A stretch of DNA of 64,000 bases from Bacteroidota bacterium (GCA_018267135.1 JAFDZA010000014.1:186001-250000); one strand, 5' to 3'; shown: positions 22,349 through 32,054, numbered from the stretch's first letter. Notes: a model not told the origin generated them from the sequence alone. Program-made: numbers and translations.

Positions 22349-22888
22349 ATGGAACGAATTCATGCCACTACTATTCTGGCCGTTTTTCACAACGGTTCTG
22401 TAGCCATTGGCGGAGATGGGCAGGCTACTCTTGGCAATACCATTGCCAAGAGCAACGTACGGAAAATCCGTAAACTGCAAGAGGGAAAAGTACTGACCGG
22501 TTTTGCCGGATCTACAGCCGATGCCTTTACGCTACTCGACCGTTTTGATGAAAAGCTTAATTCGTATGGCGGAAACATGAAACGCGCTGCCATTGAGTTG
22601 GCCAAAGACTGGCGTACCGACCGCTACCTTAGAAGATTAGAAGCTATGCTCATTGTGTGTAATAAAGAAGATTTGTTAATGCTATCGGGCAATGGCGATG
22701 TCATCGAGCCCGATCACCAAGTGGCAGCCATTGGGTCTGGTGCTATGTATGCTCAGGCATCGGCCTTAGCATTGAAAAAACATGCGCCTCATTTGTCGGC
22801 CGAAGACATCGTACGCGAAAGCCTGAACATTGCGGCCGATATTTGTATCTACACCAACCACAATCTGGTAATTGAAAAAATAGGTTAG
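22349..22888 (+). CDS. hslV: HslV peptidase subunit of the HslUV (ClpYQ) protease
   Basis: This 179-residue protein is the N-terminal-nucleophile peptidase of HslUV. The conserved start HATTILAV shows the catalytic threonine (T7) that becomes residue 1 after processing. GGDGQATLGNT and GFAGSTADAF are also family motifs, and the length is normal. HslU, the ATPase partner, is not in this window. The gene is 4 bases after the E2 gene and overlaps the convergent hydrolase at 22885 by 4 bases. Confidence 0.95.
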   Translation: MERIHATTILAVFHNGSVAIGGDGQATLGNTIAKSNVRKIRKLQEGKVLTGFAGSTADAFTLLDRFDEKLNSYGGNMKRAAIELAKDWRTDRYLRRLEAMLIVCNKEDLLMLSGNGDVIEPDHQVAAIGSGAMYAQASALALKKHAPHLSAEDIVRESLNIAADICIYTNHNLVIEKIG

Positions 22889-24219
22889 TTTGTTTTCTTA
22901 GCTTCGTGCACCATTCCGTTTTGATACAATTTTAAGCCATACACATTTCCTTTTTTATCGCGGCTGAAACGAATGGCGGCCGGTACTACTCTTAAATGAA
23001 ATTGATCGACTGAGTCGGCATACATTGTAAAGGCCGGTTGGCCGGTGGCTTGGCCTGTTAAGGCGATGCCCTCTGCCCGTACTGAAATAATGAATTGGGG
23101 GTTGAGTGCATACTGCCCTTCGTACTCTTTTAGTTTGGCCGCTTCTATGCTTATAAGTTTTTTTACTTTTTTTAAAGGCACCTTGCTATCCAGCCAATGA
23201 AAGCCCAGATCGTCTGCCCCGGTGGTGGAATTGGTAAGAATAACAATGGCACGTTTTGTTTGCGGATCGAAACCGGCAAATGAGCGAAACCCACCGGTGC
23301 TGCCATTGTGCCAAATATACCGATGGTCTTTCAGGTGCCAACCCATCCCAATTTGTATAGATGTGCCAATGGCTTCGGCTACTTCCTGATGGGTTAACTG
23401 AAAGGCTTGGCTCAGGTTGTCTTTATTTTCGGAGAGCTGGGCGGTGAGGTACTTTAACATGTCTTCAGCATTAGAAACCACCCCACCTGCTCCAGCCAAC
23501 ACACTCTGATCAGACCATGTCCAGGCCGCTATCGGTTTGTTATCGCTATACCCTTGTGCCAGCATGGGGTCATTTATTCTTTCACCATTGATGAAAGTCT
23601 GGTTCATCTGCAAGGGCGAGAGGATGATGTCGCGGATTAATTTAGAGTAAGTTGTTTTCTGGTGGGTGGAGAGGAGAAACCCCAAAAGCCCCATGCCTAA
23701 ATTAGAATATTCGTATTGCCTTCCGGGGTCGGAGTTGAGTTCGCACTTGTTTAGAAATGCACTCAGTTGTTTTTCGGTATAATCGAGGTATGGATTGGCC
23801 GGATTGGCCGGAGCAAAATTGGCGGGCATTCGTGGCAAGCCCGACCGGGCAGAGGCCAAGTGAAGCAGGGTTATCTGCTTGCCGTTGCGATCGGGCAGGG
23901 TAATGGTAGACGGTAAATAATTTTGTGCCGGATCGCTTAACGAAAATTTTTTTTCATTTACCAGATAAGCTAAAACAGAGGTAGTAAAGGTTTTGGTAAT
24001 AGACCCGATTTCGAAAAGCGTTTGCGGGGTTACCGGCTGATGGGTAGCAATGTTGGCTTCGCCAAAAGTAAAGTAAGTGATTTTTCCGTTTTCCAGTATC
24101 CCCACGGCTATGCCCGGAGTTTCTTCGGCTTCTACTCGCAGCTTACACGACTCCTCAAAACTCTGGGCCGTTGCTGAAAGAGTAAATAAAATAAATAAAA
24201 AAAGAATTACAGATTTCAT
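22885..24219 (-). CDS. Secreted serine beta-lactamase-like hydrolase (class C/esterase family)
   Basis: This 444-residue protein has a signal peptide (ending SATAQ) and the serine hydrolase motifs of the AmpC/DD-peptidase/esterase fold: S73-I-T-K76, Y171-S-N173 and H304-N-G306. It probably acts in the periplasm. Similar proteins include D-aminopeptidases and esterases, so a beta-lactamase function is not implied. The C-terminal 100 residues form an extra beta-rich domain. The start overlaps the stop of the membrane transporter gene at 24216 by 4 bases (ATGA), indicating a two-gene operon. Confidence 0.88.
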   Translation of the reverse strand: MKSVILFLFILFTLSATAQSFEESCKLRVEAEETPGIAVGILENGKITYFTFGEANIATHQPVTPQTLFEIGSITKTFTTSVLAYLVNEKKFSLSDPAQNYLPSTITLPDRNGKQITLLHLASARSGLPRMPANFAPANPANPYLDYTEKQLSAFLNKCELNSDPGRQYEYSNLGMGLLGFLLSTHQKTTYSKLIRDIILSPLQMNQTFINGERINDPMLAQGYSDNKPIAAWTWSDQSVLAGAGGVVSNAEDMLKYLTAQLSENKDNLSQAFQLTHQEVAEAIGTSIQIGMGWHLKDHRYIWHNGSTGGFRSFAGFDPQTKRAIVILTNSTTGADDLGFHWLDSKVPLKKVKKLISIEAAKLKEYEGQYALNPQFIISVRAEGIALTGQATGQPAFTMYADSVDQFHLRVVPAAIRFSRDKKGNVYGLKLYQNGMVHEAKKTN

Positions 24220-25280
24220 GTTTCGGGAGGTTGAATGGAGGGGGTGTGTTCTTGAGGTTGTATTTCATCGCCCAGCAATACGACAAATGGTTTTAGTGAA
24301 GGCGAATAGTTTAGTACGATTTTAAGGATACCCACAGCCGGTACGGCCAGAATCATTCCGGCTATGCCCCAGATTTTCCCGGCCAGGAGCAAGGCTATTA
24401 CTGCCGCTAAGGCATTAATGCTGATTCGCGAGCCGGTTACTTTGGGGGTAATGAAGTTGCCCTCTAAAAATTGCACAAAGCCATGCACGCCAATGACACC
24501 TACCGCATACCAAATTGAATCTTTTGTTACCAACGCCAGCAGCGTGGGCAAGGTGGCTCCTATGGTGATGCCTACATAGGGGATCATGGTAAGCACTCCT
24601 GATAGAAAACCAAAAAAGATGGCGTGGTCAATGCCGAGCAGGAGTAACCCGGTGCTATTAAGAACTCCGGCTATCAGTACCACAATGGTTAACCCGGATA
24701 TGTACCCCCTCACTACTTGCTGTATTTCATCTTTCCATTTTAAATCGCTGGCCGGATAGAACTGATACAAAAAATCTTTAAACCGATTGCGGTAGTAGAG
24801 AAACAGAAAAATATAAATCGGTACCTGAACAAAAAAGTAGATAAGATAGGAAGTGCTTAACAACAAACCCGATGCATACGTGGATAGGTTTCTCAGTCCT
24901 TCCTTCATCAATTGCATTTGCTCTTCTGAACTGATTTTAAATTCCTGATTAAGGGTTTCGCTGATCCGGTTGATGAGGCCGTAAAATTTTAATTCTATTC
25001 CTGGCAAGCTGGCCACCAGGCTGGATAATTGGGAAATAATGAACCAACTTACTACCCCTACCACTAAGAGTGAAATCAGCAGAACGACTATAATGGCCAA
25101 AATTTTTCCTGCTTTTTTCTCAAGCCTCTTGGTAAGCGGCAACAACACTACCGAAAACAAAGCGGCAAAGGCAATGGGTACTAAAATATCTTTTATCAGG
25201 ATTAGCACCGCCAGGGTAATGGCGAGGATCACTAACGATTTATAAATTTTGTCGAGGTTTGTCGAGGGCAAGCTTTGCAT
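24216..25280 (-). CDS. AI-2E family (PerM-like) membrane transporter
   Basis: This 354-residue protein has about eight membrane helices and the family signature region LGIDHAIFFGFLSGVLTMIPYVG followed by GATLPTLLAL, as in AI-2 exporter/PerM proteins. Members export small molecules or act in sodium/proton exchange; the substrate here is unknown. It is translationally coupled to the serine hydrolase downstream and lies 12 bases after the aminotransferase stop at 25293, so the three leftward genes may share one transcript. Confidence 0.88.
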   Translation of the reverse strand: MQSLPSTNLDKIYKSLVILAITLAVLILIKDILVPIAFAALFSVVLLPLTKRLEKKAGKILAIIVVLLISLLVVGVVSWFIISQLSSLVASLPGIELKFYGLINRISETLNQEFKISSEEQMQLMKEGLRNLSTYASGLLLSTSYLIYFFVQVPIYIFLFLYYRNRFKDFLYQFYPASDLKWKDEIQQVVRGYISGLTIVVLIAGVLNSTGLLLLGIDHAIFFGFLSGVLTMIPYVGITIGATLPTLLALVTKDSIWYAVGVIGVHGFVQFLEGNFITPKVTGSRISINALAAVIALLLAGKIWGIAGMILAVPAVGILKIVLNYSPSLKPFVVLLGDEIQPQEHTPSIQPPET

Positions 25281-25292
25281 GATGAGGAAAGA

Positions 25293-26477
25293 TCAAGAAT
25301 TTTCGATAGCATTCAAAATGACGGCACAAGCCCGATGTATTTCTTCTTCTGTAATGGTGAGGGGAGGAGCCAAGCGGAAACTGTGCGGGTTCGATAAAAA
25401 CCAATAACCGATGACGCCATTTTCTTTGCACTGATTTACGATTCGTGTTACGCGCTCCTCACAATCAAAATCAAAGGCAAACATCAACCCGATTCTTCTT
25501 ACTTCTTTAATTTTAGAGTGGCTCAAAAGTTTTTCAATCAGCCTGCCTTTGGCTTCTACTGTAGGTAATATCTTTTCTTCTTCTATAACTTGCAAGGTGG
25601 CGAGAGCTGAGGCACAACATACCGGGTTTCCGCCAAACGTAGTAATGTGCCCCAGCATGGGGTGGTGCGTAAACAAGTTCATTTTTTCTTTACTCGAGAT
25701 GAAAGCCCCGATAGGAAGCCCTCCGCCAAAAGCTTTGCCAATCGTTAAAATATCGGGAACGATGCCAAACTGTTCAAACGCAAATAATGTTCCGGTTCTT
25801 CCCATGCCACACTGTATCTCGTCCAGGATTAATTGAGTGCCGGTATCATCGCATTTTTTTCTCAATAATTTTAAATAGTCTGCGGATGGAATTCGTACTC
25901 CGGCATCGCCCTGGATGGTTTCAATAATGACGGCTGCCGTTTGGCTGGTGATCATATCAAGATCGGCCGGGGTGTTGTAATCCATAAAGCGTACTGCGGG
26001 TAGCAGCGGGCGAAATGCTCTTTTCTTTATTTCATTTCCCGAAACACTCAGCGAGCCGTGGGTGCTGCCGTGGTAGGATTTTCTGCACGAAATAATTTCG
26101 GTGCGCCCGGTTATGCGCTTGGCTAATTTCAGGGCACCTTCATTAGCCTCGGTGCCGGAGTTAACAAAATAAGAACAGTTGAGCTGACCGGGCAGCCGTT
26201 CACTAAGCTTCTTGGCCAACCGGTTAGACGGAGCCTGAATGTACTCGCCATAAACCATTACATGCAGGTGTTTATCTACTTGTTCTTTAATGGCATGTAC
26301 TACTTTGGGGTGGCCATGGCCAATGTTGGCTACCCCGATGCCCGAAATCATATCCATATATTTTTTTCCATCCGGGCAGAAGAGGTACACCCCCCGGGCG
26401 CGTTCAACCGGAAGGAGAAACGGAAAGGGCGAAGTGGGGGCGAGGTGATCTAAAAAAACAGATGGGCTAAATTCCAT
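25293..26477 (-). CDS. Class III aminotransferase (acetylornithine/ornithine-type)
   Basis: This 394-residue protein is a class III PLP aminotransferase. It has the nucleotide-like motif NSGTEANEGALKLAKR, the PLP-aspartate motif LDEIQCGMGRTG and the catalytic lysine in LTIGKAFGGGLPIG. It has the shape of acetylornithine, ornithine or gamma-aminobutyrate aminotransferases; the specific substrate cannot be assigned without neighbours, since no arg or put genes are nearby. Cytoplasmic. Confidence 0.9.
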   Translation of the reverse strand: MEFSPSVFLDHLAPTSPFPFLLPVERARGVYLFCPDGKKYMDMISGIGVANIGHGHPKVVHAIKEQVDKHLHVMVYGEYIQAPSNRLAKKLSERLPGQLNCSYFVNSGTEANEGALKLAKRITGRTEIISCRKSYHGSTHGSLSVSGNEIKKRAFRPLLPAVRFMDYNTPADLDMITSQTAAVIIETIQGDAGVRIPSADYLKLLRKKCDDTGTQLILDEIQCGMGRTGTLFAFEQFGIVPDILTIGKAFGGGLPIGAFISSKEKMNLFTHHPMLGHITTFGGNPVCCASALATLQVIEEEKILPTVEAKGRLIEKLLSHSKIKEVRRIGLMFAFDFDCEERVTRIVNQCKENGVIGYWFLSNPHSFRLAPPLTITEEEIHRACAVILNAIENS

Positions 26478-26563
26478 ACAACAAATCTACACATGTAGAG
26501 TGCTTGCAGCTATGGAAAGGCATTCCTTTTTTTTTCAGGAAGCCGAAAGGAAAAAGATAGATG

Positions 26564-26671
26564 TTATAATCCGATAAAACGGGAAATGACTATTCCGATG
26601 GTAATTAATATTAACAGAACTAGTACTTGGCGAATTCTGCTTTTTATGCTGGCGTTAGAAATCATTTTCAT
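26564..26671 (-). CDS. Small one-helix membrane protein (35 residues)
   Basis: A 35-codon frame starts with ATG at 26671 and encodes MKMISNASIKSRIRQ followed by a hydrophobic helix (VLVLLILITIGIVI) and a short basic tail. It lies in an otherwise empty gap of about 375 bases between two leftward genes. The basic-then-hydrophobic layout resembles the small protein at 17406. Codon evidence is too short to be decisive. Confidence 0.35.
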   Translation of the reverse strand: MKMISNASIKSRIRQVLVLLILITIGIVISRFIGL

Positions 26672-26851
26672 CGGTTCCACAACTCTTATTGTTTATTTGA
26701 TATGCAAAAATGGATAAGAAGGCTCATTCTAATTCGCTAAAACAGAGCCGAATATTACATCGGTAACGTAACCTTTCAAGTGGAGTAATCTTTTCTTCTT
26801 TGAAAATAATCTAAAAAATTGATTATCAGATTATTATTTAGCGCTACTAAA

Positions 26852-27271
26852 TTACAAGTTGTGCAGCTTTAAAAAATCTTCTATTTCGTTTTTTACATTG
26901 TGTGCCGAGTGCAGATCGTACTTTTGGGTGGCAATAGACTTAAACAAATCGCCCACGAGTTCTTTAGAAAAACCTATTTTTTCGGCATACGCAGTAGCTA
27001 CTTCCAGTTCGATGTCTTCCACTACCCGGTCTAAGTAAATCATATACACTAAATGGTAGATGGCGGTTAGTTTTGATGGCTTATCGTTTGGAATGATGGA
27101 AATAGTTTCCAGATTCTTCAGGTCGTTAATATTGATGCCCAATTGTATACCCCATTTTATGAAGCAACGTATGTACTGGCTGTTTACCTGGTCGTCTCGG
27201 GTAAATGCCGCCAACAAGTGGAAGAAACTTTTCTTCACTTCTTCGTTATGGATGGGCATATCTGTTTTCAT
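26852..27271 (-). CDS. TerB-like helical protein
   Basis: This 139-residue all-helical cytoplasmic protein has an acidic core segment (YLDRVVEDIELEVATAYAEKIGF) like the second half of TerB-fold proteins, where acidic residues can bind metal. The similarity is by pattern only. It is the last gene of a leftward group and follows a terminator at 27313-27339. Function unknown. Confidence 0.6.
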   Translation of the reverse strand: MKTDMPIHNEEVKKSFFHLLAAFTRDDQVNSQYIRCFIKWGIQLGININDLKNLETISIIPNDKPSKLTAIYHLVYMIYLDRVVEDIELEVATAYAEKIGFSKELVGDLFKSIATQKYDLHSAHNVKNEIEDFLKLHNL

Positions 27272-27312
27272 AATTTAAAATTACGTAAAAAATTATTGCC
27301 CTGATAGAAAAG

Positions 27313-27339
27313 AAAAAGGACGGTATGAACGTCCTTTTT
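27313..27339 (-). terminator. Rho-independent terminator after gapA
   Basis: Arms AAAAAGGACG (27313-27322) and CGTCCTTTTT (27330-27339) form a 10-bp stem with a 7-base loop, flanked by T-rich sequence on the minus strand. It lies 24 bases beyond the gapA stop. Confidence 0.85.
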
Positions 27340-27363
27340 TTTGAATAAAAGTGAAGAGAGGTT

Positions 27364-28491
<1,128 letters not shown>

Positions 28492-28509
28492 CGGCTCTTT
28501 TTGAAGAAT

Positions 28510-28581
28510 GGTCCGTTCGTCTAGGGGTTAGGACATCAGATTTTCATTCTGGTAACACGGGTTCGATTCCCGTACGGACTA
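28510..28581 (+). tRNA. tRNA-Glu (anticodon UUC)
   Basis: A 72-base cloverleaf: acceptor GGTCCGT pairs with ACGGACT, and the anticodon loop TTTTCAT gives anticodon TTC. The T-loop GTTCGATTC is canonical and the discriminator is A. CCA is not encoded. A strong terminator follows directly. Confidence 0.95.
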
Positions 28582-28590
28582 CAGATTAAA

Positions 28591-28627
28591 AAAAATAACA
28601 CACTGCTAAACAGTGTGTTATTTTTTT
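28591..28627 (+). terminator. Terminator downstream of tRNA-Glu
   Basis: Perfect 15-bp stem: AAAAATAACACACTG (28591-28605) pairs with CAGTGTGTTATTTTT (28611-28625) around a 5-base loop, followed by Ts. It starts 9 bases after the tRNA end. Confidence 0.9.
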
Positions 28628-28857
28628 GAAGTGACCAAGAGATGGTAAAAATTATTTTACAAACAGCCGTTTAGTAAAGTTTCTTTTATTTACTTCAAAA
28701 GTTGTACTCAGTTTTCCTTATGGGCGCCCGCATCGCGCTTACACTCACCCCATTAAGCAGTACATTTCATTGTGAATTTTATTCACGCAGAACTCTTTAC
28801 TGGAGATTTTGCCGGGAAGGAGGGTTGATAATGAACACCAATCTGTATTAGTCTTTG
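28628..28857. other. Noncoding stretch without recognised features
   Basis: The gap between the tRNA-Glu terminator and the gene ending at 28964 is more than 330 bases. This part contains no convincing frame, hairpin or promoter. It may be decayed accessory DNA, given the hipB fragment that follows. Confidence 0.4.
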
Positions 28858-28887
28858 TTAAGCTGCTAGGCTTCGCAGAAAATTGAG
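28858..28887 (+). repeat. hipB-like fragment (imperfect direct repeat of 30534-30564)
   Basis: These 30 bases match 30534-30564 inside hipB, with one base deleted and one substituted; the shared core is CTAGGCTTCGCAGAA. The hipB copy encodes the residues around LARLRRRLS just before the HTH. Similarity stops abruptly on both sides. It reads as a remnant of an earlier copy or the edge of an insertion. Confidence 0.6.
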
Positions 28888-28899
28888 ACTTTTAACAAC

Positions 28900-28920
28900 C
28901 TATCGACTTTAAGTCGATAG
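28900..28920. promoter_or_regulatory. Perfect 10-bp inverted repeat, possible terminator
   Basis: CTATCGACTT (28900-28909) and AAGTCGATAG (28911-28920) are separated by a single T. It lies 44 bases past the stop of the leftward gene at 28964. It could be a weak terminator, but a one-base spacer is tight for an RNA hairpin, so a protein-binding site is also possible. Confidence 0.45.
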
Positions 28921-28963
28921 TGGTTTAGATTAAATTTTTGACGAGTAGATTTGAACGGAACTT

Positions 28964-29959
28964 TTACTTCTTAAATGAAGTTATTTTTATAATACTGTTT
29001 TCCAATCCAGCGTTCAAATAATATCCACACTTTCTTGATGGACTATTTAAATAACTTGATAGATAAATCCAATCATATTTTGGTGTGAAAGTTTTGATTT
29101 TCTTATTAGTAGCACTATTCCAATAGATTATATTCCCACACACACATAATACAACCATTTCTTCATCGCTTTTATTTACAGAAATCAAACCCTCTTGTAT
29201 GGGTGATTTAAATTCATTATTGGTGATGTCGTAGGAATATACATTATGATGGTCTTGTGTAATGATTCTCGAAGCATTACCCATGAAGAACGATTCAAGA
29301 ATGCCACTCTTAGTCTTGAACAAAAGTTTTTTTACTGCAGGGTTGGTGCTGAAACTCAAAAATTGAGTTTTGATTTTAACATCCAAATAGATTGTTTCAT
29401 CCCAATAGCCAATCAAAAGCAAATCAGACTGCAAATCGTAATCACATATCCTGTATGATTTTAACTCAATGATCTCAGTAAGTTTTTTTGACTTCAAATC
29501 ATACTTGAAGTTTGAGTCAATACCACCTATAATTATACCGCCTTGGGTAAACCAAATAAACGTGTAGCCACTAAGTTTAGGAACGCTTACACTGTCAATA
29601 AGGGTAAGAGTTTTTTGATTGAAAAATCGAACAGTCTGGTCATTTCCCATGAATGCACCAATTGAACCCTTATTATCCAAACATACCTTACCACCTACAG
29701 GGAAGTGGATTTTCTTCACTACTGAGTCAATCCCGTTGAGAACATACATGTTACCACCACTAACCTTATCTGAAAGCAATGGAGATGCTACAGTAAATAG
29801 TAAGTCATTTGGGGCTGAATACTCCAGTGAAGTAAAAGAACGGTTCTTATCGGCTGTAATGAGCGGATACTGGATGTCTTGAGATAAGCACAGAGTTGGC
29901 GAAAAGAAATAAGTTACAAAAGTCAGGAATCTAAGATTTATCATCATCGTGGAATTCAT
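28964..29959 (-). CDS. Secreted beta-propeller-like protein of unknown function
   Basis: This 331-residue protein begins with a hydrophobic signal sequence (ending LCLSQ). The rest is beta-rich with repeating hydrophobic/aromatic strands, such as TVRFFNQKTLTLIDS and NIIYWNSATNKKIKTFT, as in WD40/YncE-like propellers. No active-site motif is seen. The gene is AT-rich compared with the neighbouring metabolic genes. It follows the 67-codon frame at 29988 with a 28-base gap, so they may be co-transcribed. Function unknown. Confidence 0.7.
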   Translation of the reverse strand: MNSTMMINLRFLTFVTYFFSPTLCLSQDIQYPLITADKNRSFTSLEYSAPNDLLFTVASPLLSDKVSGGNMYVLNGIDSVVKKIHFPVGGKVCLDNKGSIGAFMGNDQTVRFFNQKTLTLIDSVSVPKLSGYTFIWFTQGGIIIGGIDSNFKYDLKSKKLTEIIELKSYRICDYDLQSDLLLIGYWDETIYLDVKIKTQFLSFSTNPAVKKLLFKTKSGILESFFMGNASRIITQDHHNVYSYDITNNEFKSPIQEGLISVNKSDEEMVVLCVCGNIIYWNSATNKKIKTFTPKYDWIYLSSYLNSPSRKCGYYLNAGLENSIIKITSFKK

Positions 29960-29987
29960 TACTCGGTAATTTGGGTGTTCACCAATC

Positions 29988-30191
29988 TCAGCTGGAGAAT
30001 CCGATTCCTTCAGTTTTTACAAAGAAATCTTTTTCACTCACAAATTCATTATTCAAAAAAGCATTCAATTTTGAGGAGTGTTCAGTAAAACATCGTTTTA
30101 CAAGTCGCTTCAGCTTGGGCAGTCTATTTTGAAAACCGCCTTCAACTATCGCCTTCTTTGAGACTTTAATTAGTTTCGCTTGTTTACTCAT
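29988..30191 (-). CDS. Small basic protein of unknown function
   Basis: A 67-residue, lysine- and arginine-rich protein without a signal or membrane helix. The frame is closed tightly by the downstream propeller gene and directly preceded by a coding relic at 30205-30296. I do not recognise the family. Being short and AT-rich, it could itself be a gene remnant. Confidence 0.4.
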   Translation of the reverse strand: MSKQAKLIKVSKKAIVEGGFQNRLPKLKRLVKRCFTEHSSKLNAFLNNEFVSEKDFFVKTEGIGFSS

Positions 30192-30204
30192 TGCTCATTG
30201 ACAT

Positions 30205-30296
30205 TTAGTCCATTATATTTTTGACTTCCGTTTTAATTTCTCTGAGTATTTTCTCCAAATCCTGCAGATCGGTTTCTTAGCTTTAATTTTTCTCAT
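30205..30296 (-). pseudogene. Possible frameshifted remnant of a short gene
   Basis: From ATG at 30296 the frame reads MRKIKA, and after a shift of one base continues as a highly helical, plausible protein tail (ETDLQDLEKILREIKTEV) ending with a stop at 30205. In the unshifted ATG frame the peptide becomes lysine/arginine-rich with no family resemblance. It lies directly before the small frame at 29988. The interpretation is tentative. Confidence 0.25.
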
Positions 30297-30424
30297 AGAG
30301 TTTTTTTCTTCGTAAATCCTAAAACCCAGAGGTAACTGAAAACCAAAAAATATTTTCAGTTCCCTTCATCACTCCTTTCAAAGACTTTTTTAAAAGATTA
30401 ATTCATATTTATAATGAATATTAT

Positions 30425-30464
30425 AATATACATTTATAAGTATATTTGTATGTTATTATATACA
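30425..30464 (+). promoter_or_regulatory. Tandem hipB operators overlapping the hipBA -7 element
   Basis: Two inverted repeats, each with an 8-base spacer: AATATAC/GTATATT (30425-30431, 30440-30446) and TGTAT/ATACA (30447-30451, 30460-30464). Their centres are 20 bases apart. A TATATTTG -7 element (30441-30448) lies under them, and the hipB start is at 30467. The N8 spacing matches the known E. coli HipB operator form (TATCC-N8-GGATA). Confidence 0.55.
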
Positions 30465-30466
30465 TT

Positions 30467-30796
30467 ATGAAAAAAGCCAAACCAACCCTGTTGCCCAAGC
30501 TCCAGAAAATTCTGTTGGATGCGGGAGAGAATATTAAGCTGGCTAGGCTTCGCAGAAGATTGAGCGCAGCACAAGTGGCAGAGCGTGCCCATATCACACG
30601 TGTTACTTTAGCTAATATAGAAAAAGGAGCGGGAAGTGTGGCCATGGCGAGCTATGCCCAGGTCTTGTTTGTGCTTGGCCTCGAAACCGATTTGCTTCAG
30701 CTGGCGGGCGAAGACACGCTGGGAAGGAAGCTGCAAGATGCCGCGCTGGTAGTCAAAGAAAGAGCGCCCAAAAAAATTAGTAATGACAAAGAATAA
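30467..30796 (+). CDS. hipB: HipB-like HTH antitoxin
   Basis: This 109-residue protein has an XRE-type helix-turn-helix (LRRRLSAAQVAERAHITRVTLANIEKG region, residues about 27-53), the DNA-binding part of HipB antitoxins. HipB would bind the operators upstream and neutralise the HipA kinase. I choose ATG 30467 (MKKAKPTLLPK); the upstream in-frame ATG at 30446 lies inside the operator region. It overlaps hipA by 14 bases, as expected for a toxin-antitoxin pair. Confidence 0.85.
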   Translation: MKKAKPTLLPKLQKILLDAGENIKLARLRRRLSAAQVAERAHITRVTLANIEKGAGSVAMASYAQVLFVLGLETDLLQLAGEDTLGRKLQDAALVVKERAPKKISNDKE

Positions 30797-32054
30797 TCAA
30801 CAGCGGTCAATACTTGTTTATGCTCATTGGGCAAGTCTTGAACAGCCCATGCTCATGGGCACTTTACTCGCTACTCATGCACGTGGCAAAGAAGTGTTTT
30901 CTTTTGAGTACGATGATGCATGGTTGAAATCAAAGAACGTGCAGAGTATAGATCCTGACCTACAGCTGTACTCTGGGCAGCAATTTCTTAGGGATGAAAA
31001 GAAAAATTTTGGGCTATTCTTAGACTCTTCTCCCGATCGGTGGGGCCGCGTGCTTATGGACAGGCGCGAAGCCATCCTGGCGCGAAAGGAAGAAAGAAAA
31101 GCAAAGCTGTTGTTTGAATCTGACTATTTGCTCGGAGTGTATGATGCGCATCGCATGGGTGCATTGCGTTTCAAAGAAAATGCGGCCGGAGATTTTCTTA
31201 ACAACAATAAAGAAATGGCATCGCCTCCGTGGTCATCTATCCGCGAACTGGAGCAGGCAAGTTTAAAGTTGGAAGAAGAAGATGGAAATGATAATGAAAA
31301 ATTAAAGTGGCTCAATCTATTGATGGCTCCCGGCTCATCGCTGGGTGGTGCAAGACCTAAAGCAAGCGTGCTTGATGAGAAAGGTAACTTATGGATAGCA
31401 AAATTTCCGAGTAAAAATGATGGCCTTGATGTTGGCGGCTGGGAAATGGTGTTGCACGAACTGGCCATAAAGGCCGGGCTAAACGTAGCGACAGCAACCA
31501 CCGGAAAATTTTATAGCAGACAACATACGTTTTTAACAAAACGATTTGACCGAACAAAAAACAAGCGTATTCATTTTGCCTCTGCCATGACATTGCTTGG
31601 TCATACCGATGGCACAAACTATGAAGCAGGCATTAGTTACCTCGACTTGGCCGGATTTATCATTCGCCATGGCGGGAAGGTGAATGTTGATTTAGAAGAA
31701 CTCTGGCGCAGAATTGTTTTCTATATCTGCGTAAGCAACATCGATGACCATTTACGCAATCATGGTTTCTTGTTATCACCCCAGGGCTGGATGCTTTCAC
31801 CGGCTTATGACATCAACCCGGTAGAGAAAGCAACAGGGCTTAGCCTTAATATTTCTGAAAATGATAATTCGCTCAATTTGGAATTGGCGTTAGATGTTGC
31901 CACCTATTTCCGGGTTTCAAATCAACGCGCAAAAGAGATAATTTTAAAAGTAAAAAAATCGGTTAGTGGATGGAGCAAGGCAGCAGAAAAAACAGGCATA
32001 CCGAGAAGCGAGAGGGATTTAATGAGCAGAGCGTTTAAGTTTCTAATTGCGTAG
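30783..32054 (+). CDS. hipA: HipA-like serine/threonine kinase toxin
   Basis: This 423-residue protein is a HipA-family kinase. The glycine-rich loop with the self-phosphorylated serine appears as PGSSLGGARPKA (183-194; S185 or S186), the ATP-lysine in AKFPS (K207), the catalytic segment SNIDDHLRNH (D321, D322, H323, N326) and the metal-binding YDINP (D343). All catalytic positions are intact. HipA kinases inactivate translation, in E. coli by phosphorylating GltX. Interestingly tRNA-Glu lies 2.3 kb upstream, but HipA acts on the synthetase rather than the tRNA gene. Confidence 0.92.
   Translation: MTKNNQQRSILVYAHWASLEQPMLMGTLLATHARGKEVFSFEYDDAWLKSKNVQSIDPDLQLYSGQQFLRDEKKNFGLFLDSSPDRWGRVLMDRREAILARKEERKAKLLFESDYLLGVYDAHRMGALRFKENAAGDFLNNNKEMASPPWSSIRELEQASLKLEEEDGNDNEKLKWLNLLMAPGSSLGGARPKASVLDEKGNLWIAKFPSKNDGLDVGGWEMVLHELAIKAGLNVATATTGKFYSRQHTFLTKRFDRTKNKRIHFASAMTLLGHTDGTNYEAGISYLDLAGFIIRHGGKVNVDLEELWRRIVFYICVSNIDDHLRNHGFLLSPQGWMLSPAYDINPVEKATGLSLNISENDNSLNLELALDVATYFRVSNQRAKEIILKVKKSVSGWSKAAEKTGIPRSERDLMSRAFKFLIA

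Noticed and set aside
22885..24219. Antibiotic-resistance beta-lactamase
   Set aside because: Motifs show the AmpC-like fold, but the length and extra C-terminal domain fit peptidases or esterases of this fold; no resistance role can be inferred.
28510..28581. tRNA-Glu as a phage/island attachment site
   Set aside because: I looked for a second copy of the 3' end of the tRNA (GTTCGATTCCCGTACGGACT) up to 36.2 kb and found none, and there is no integrase gene in the window.
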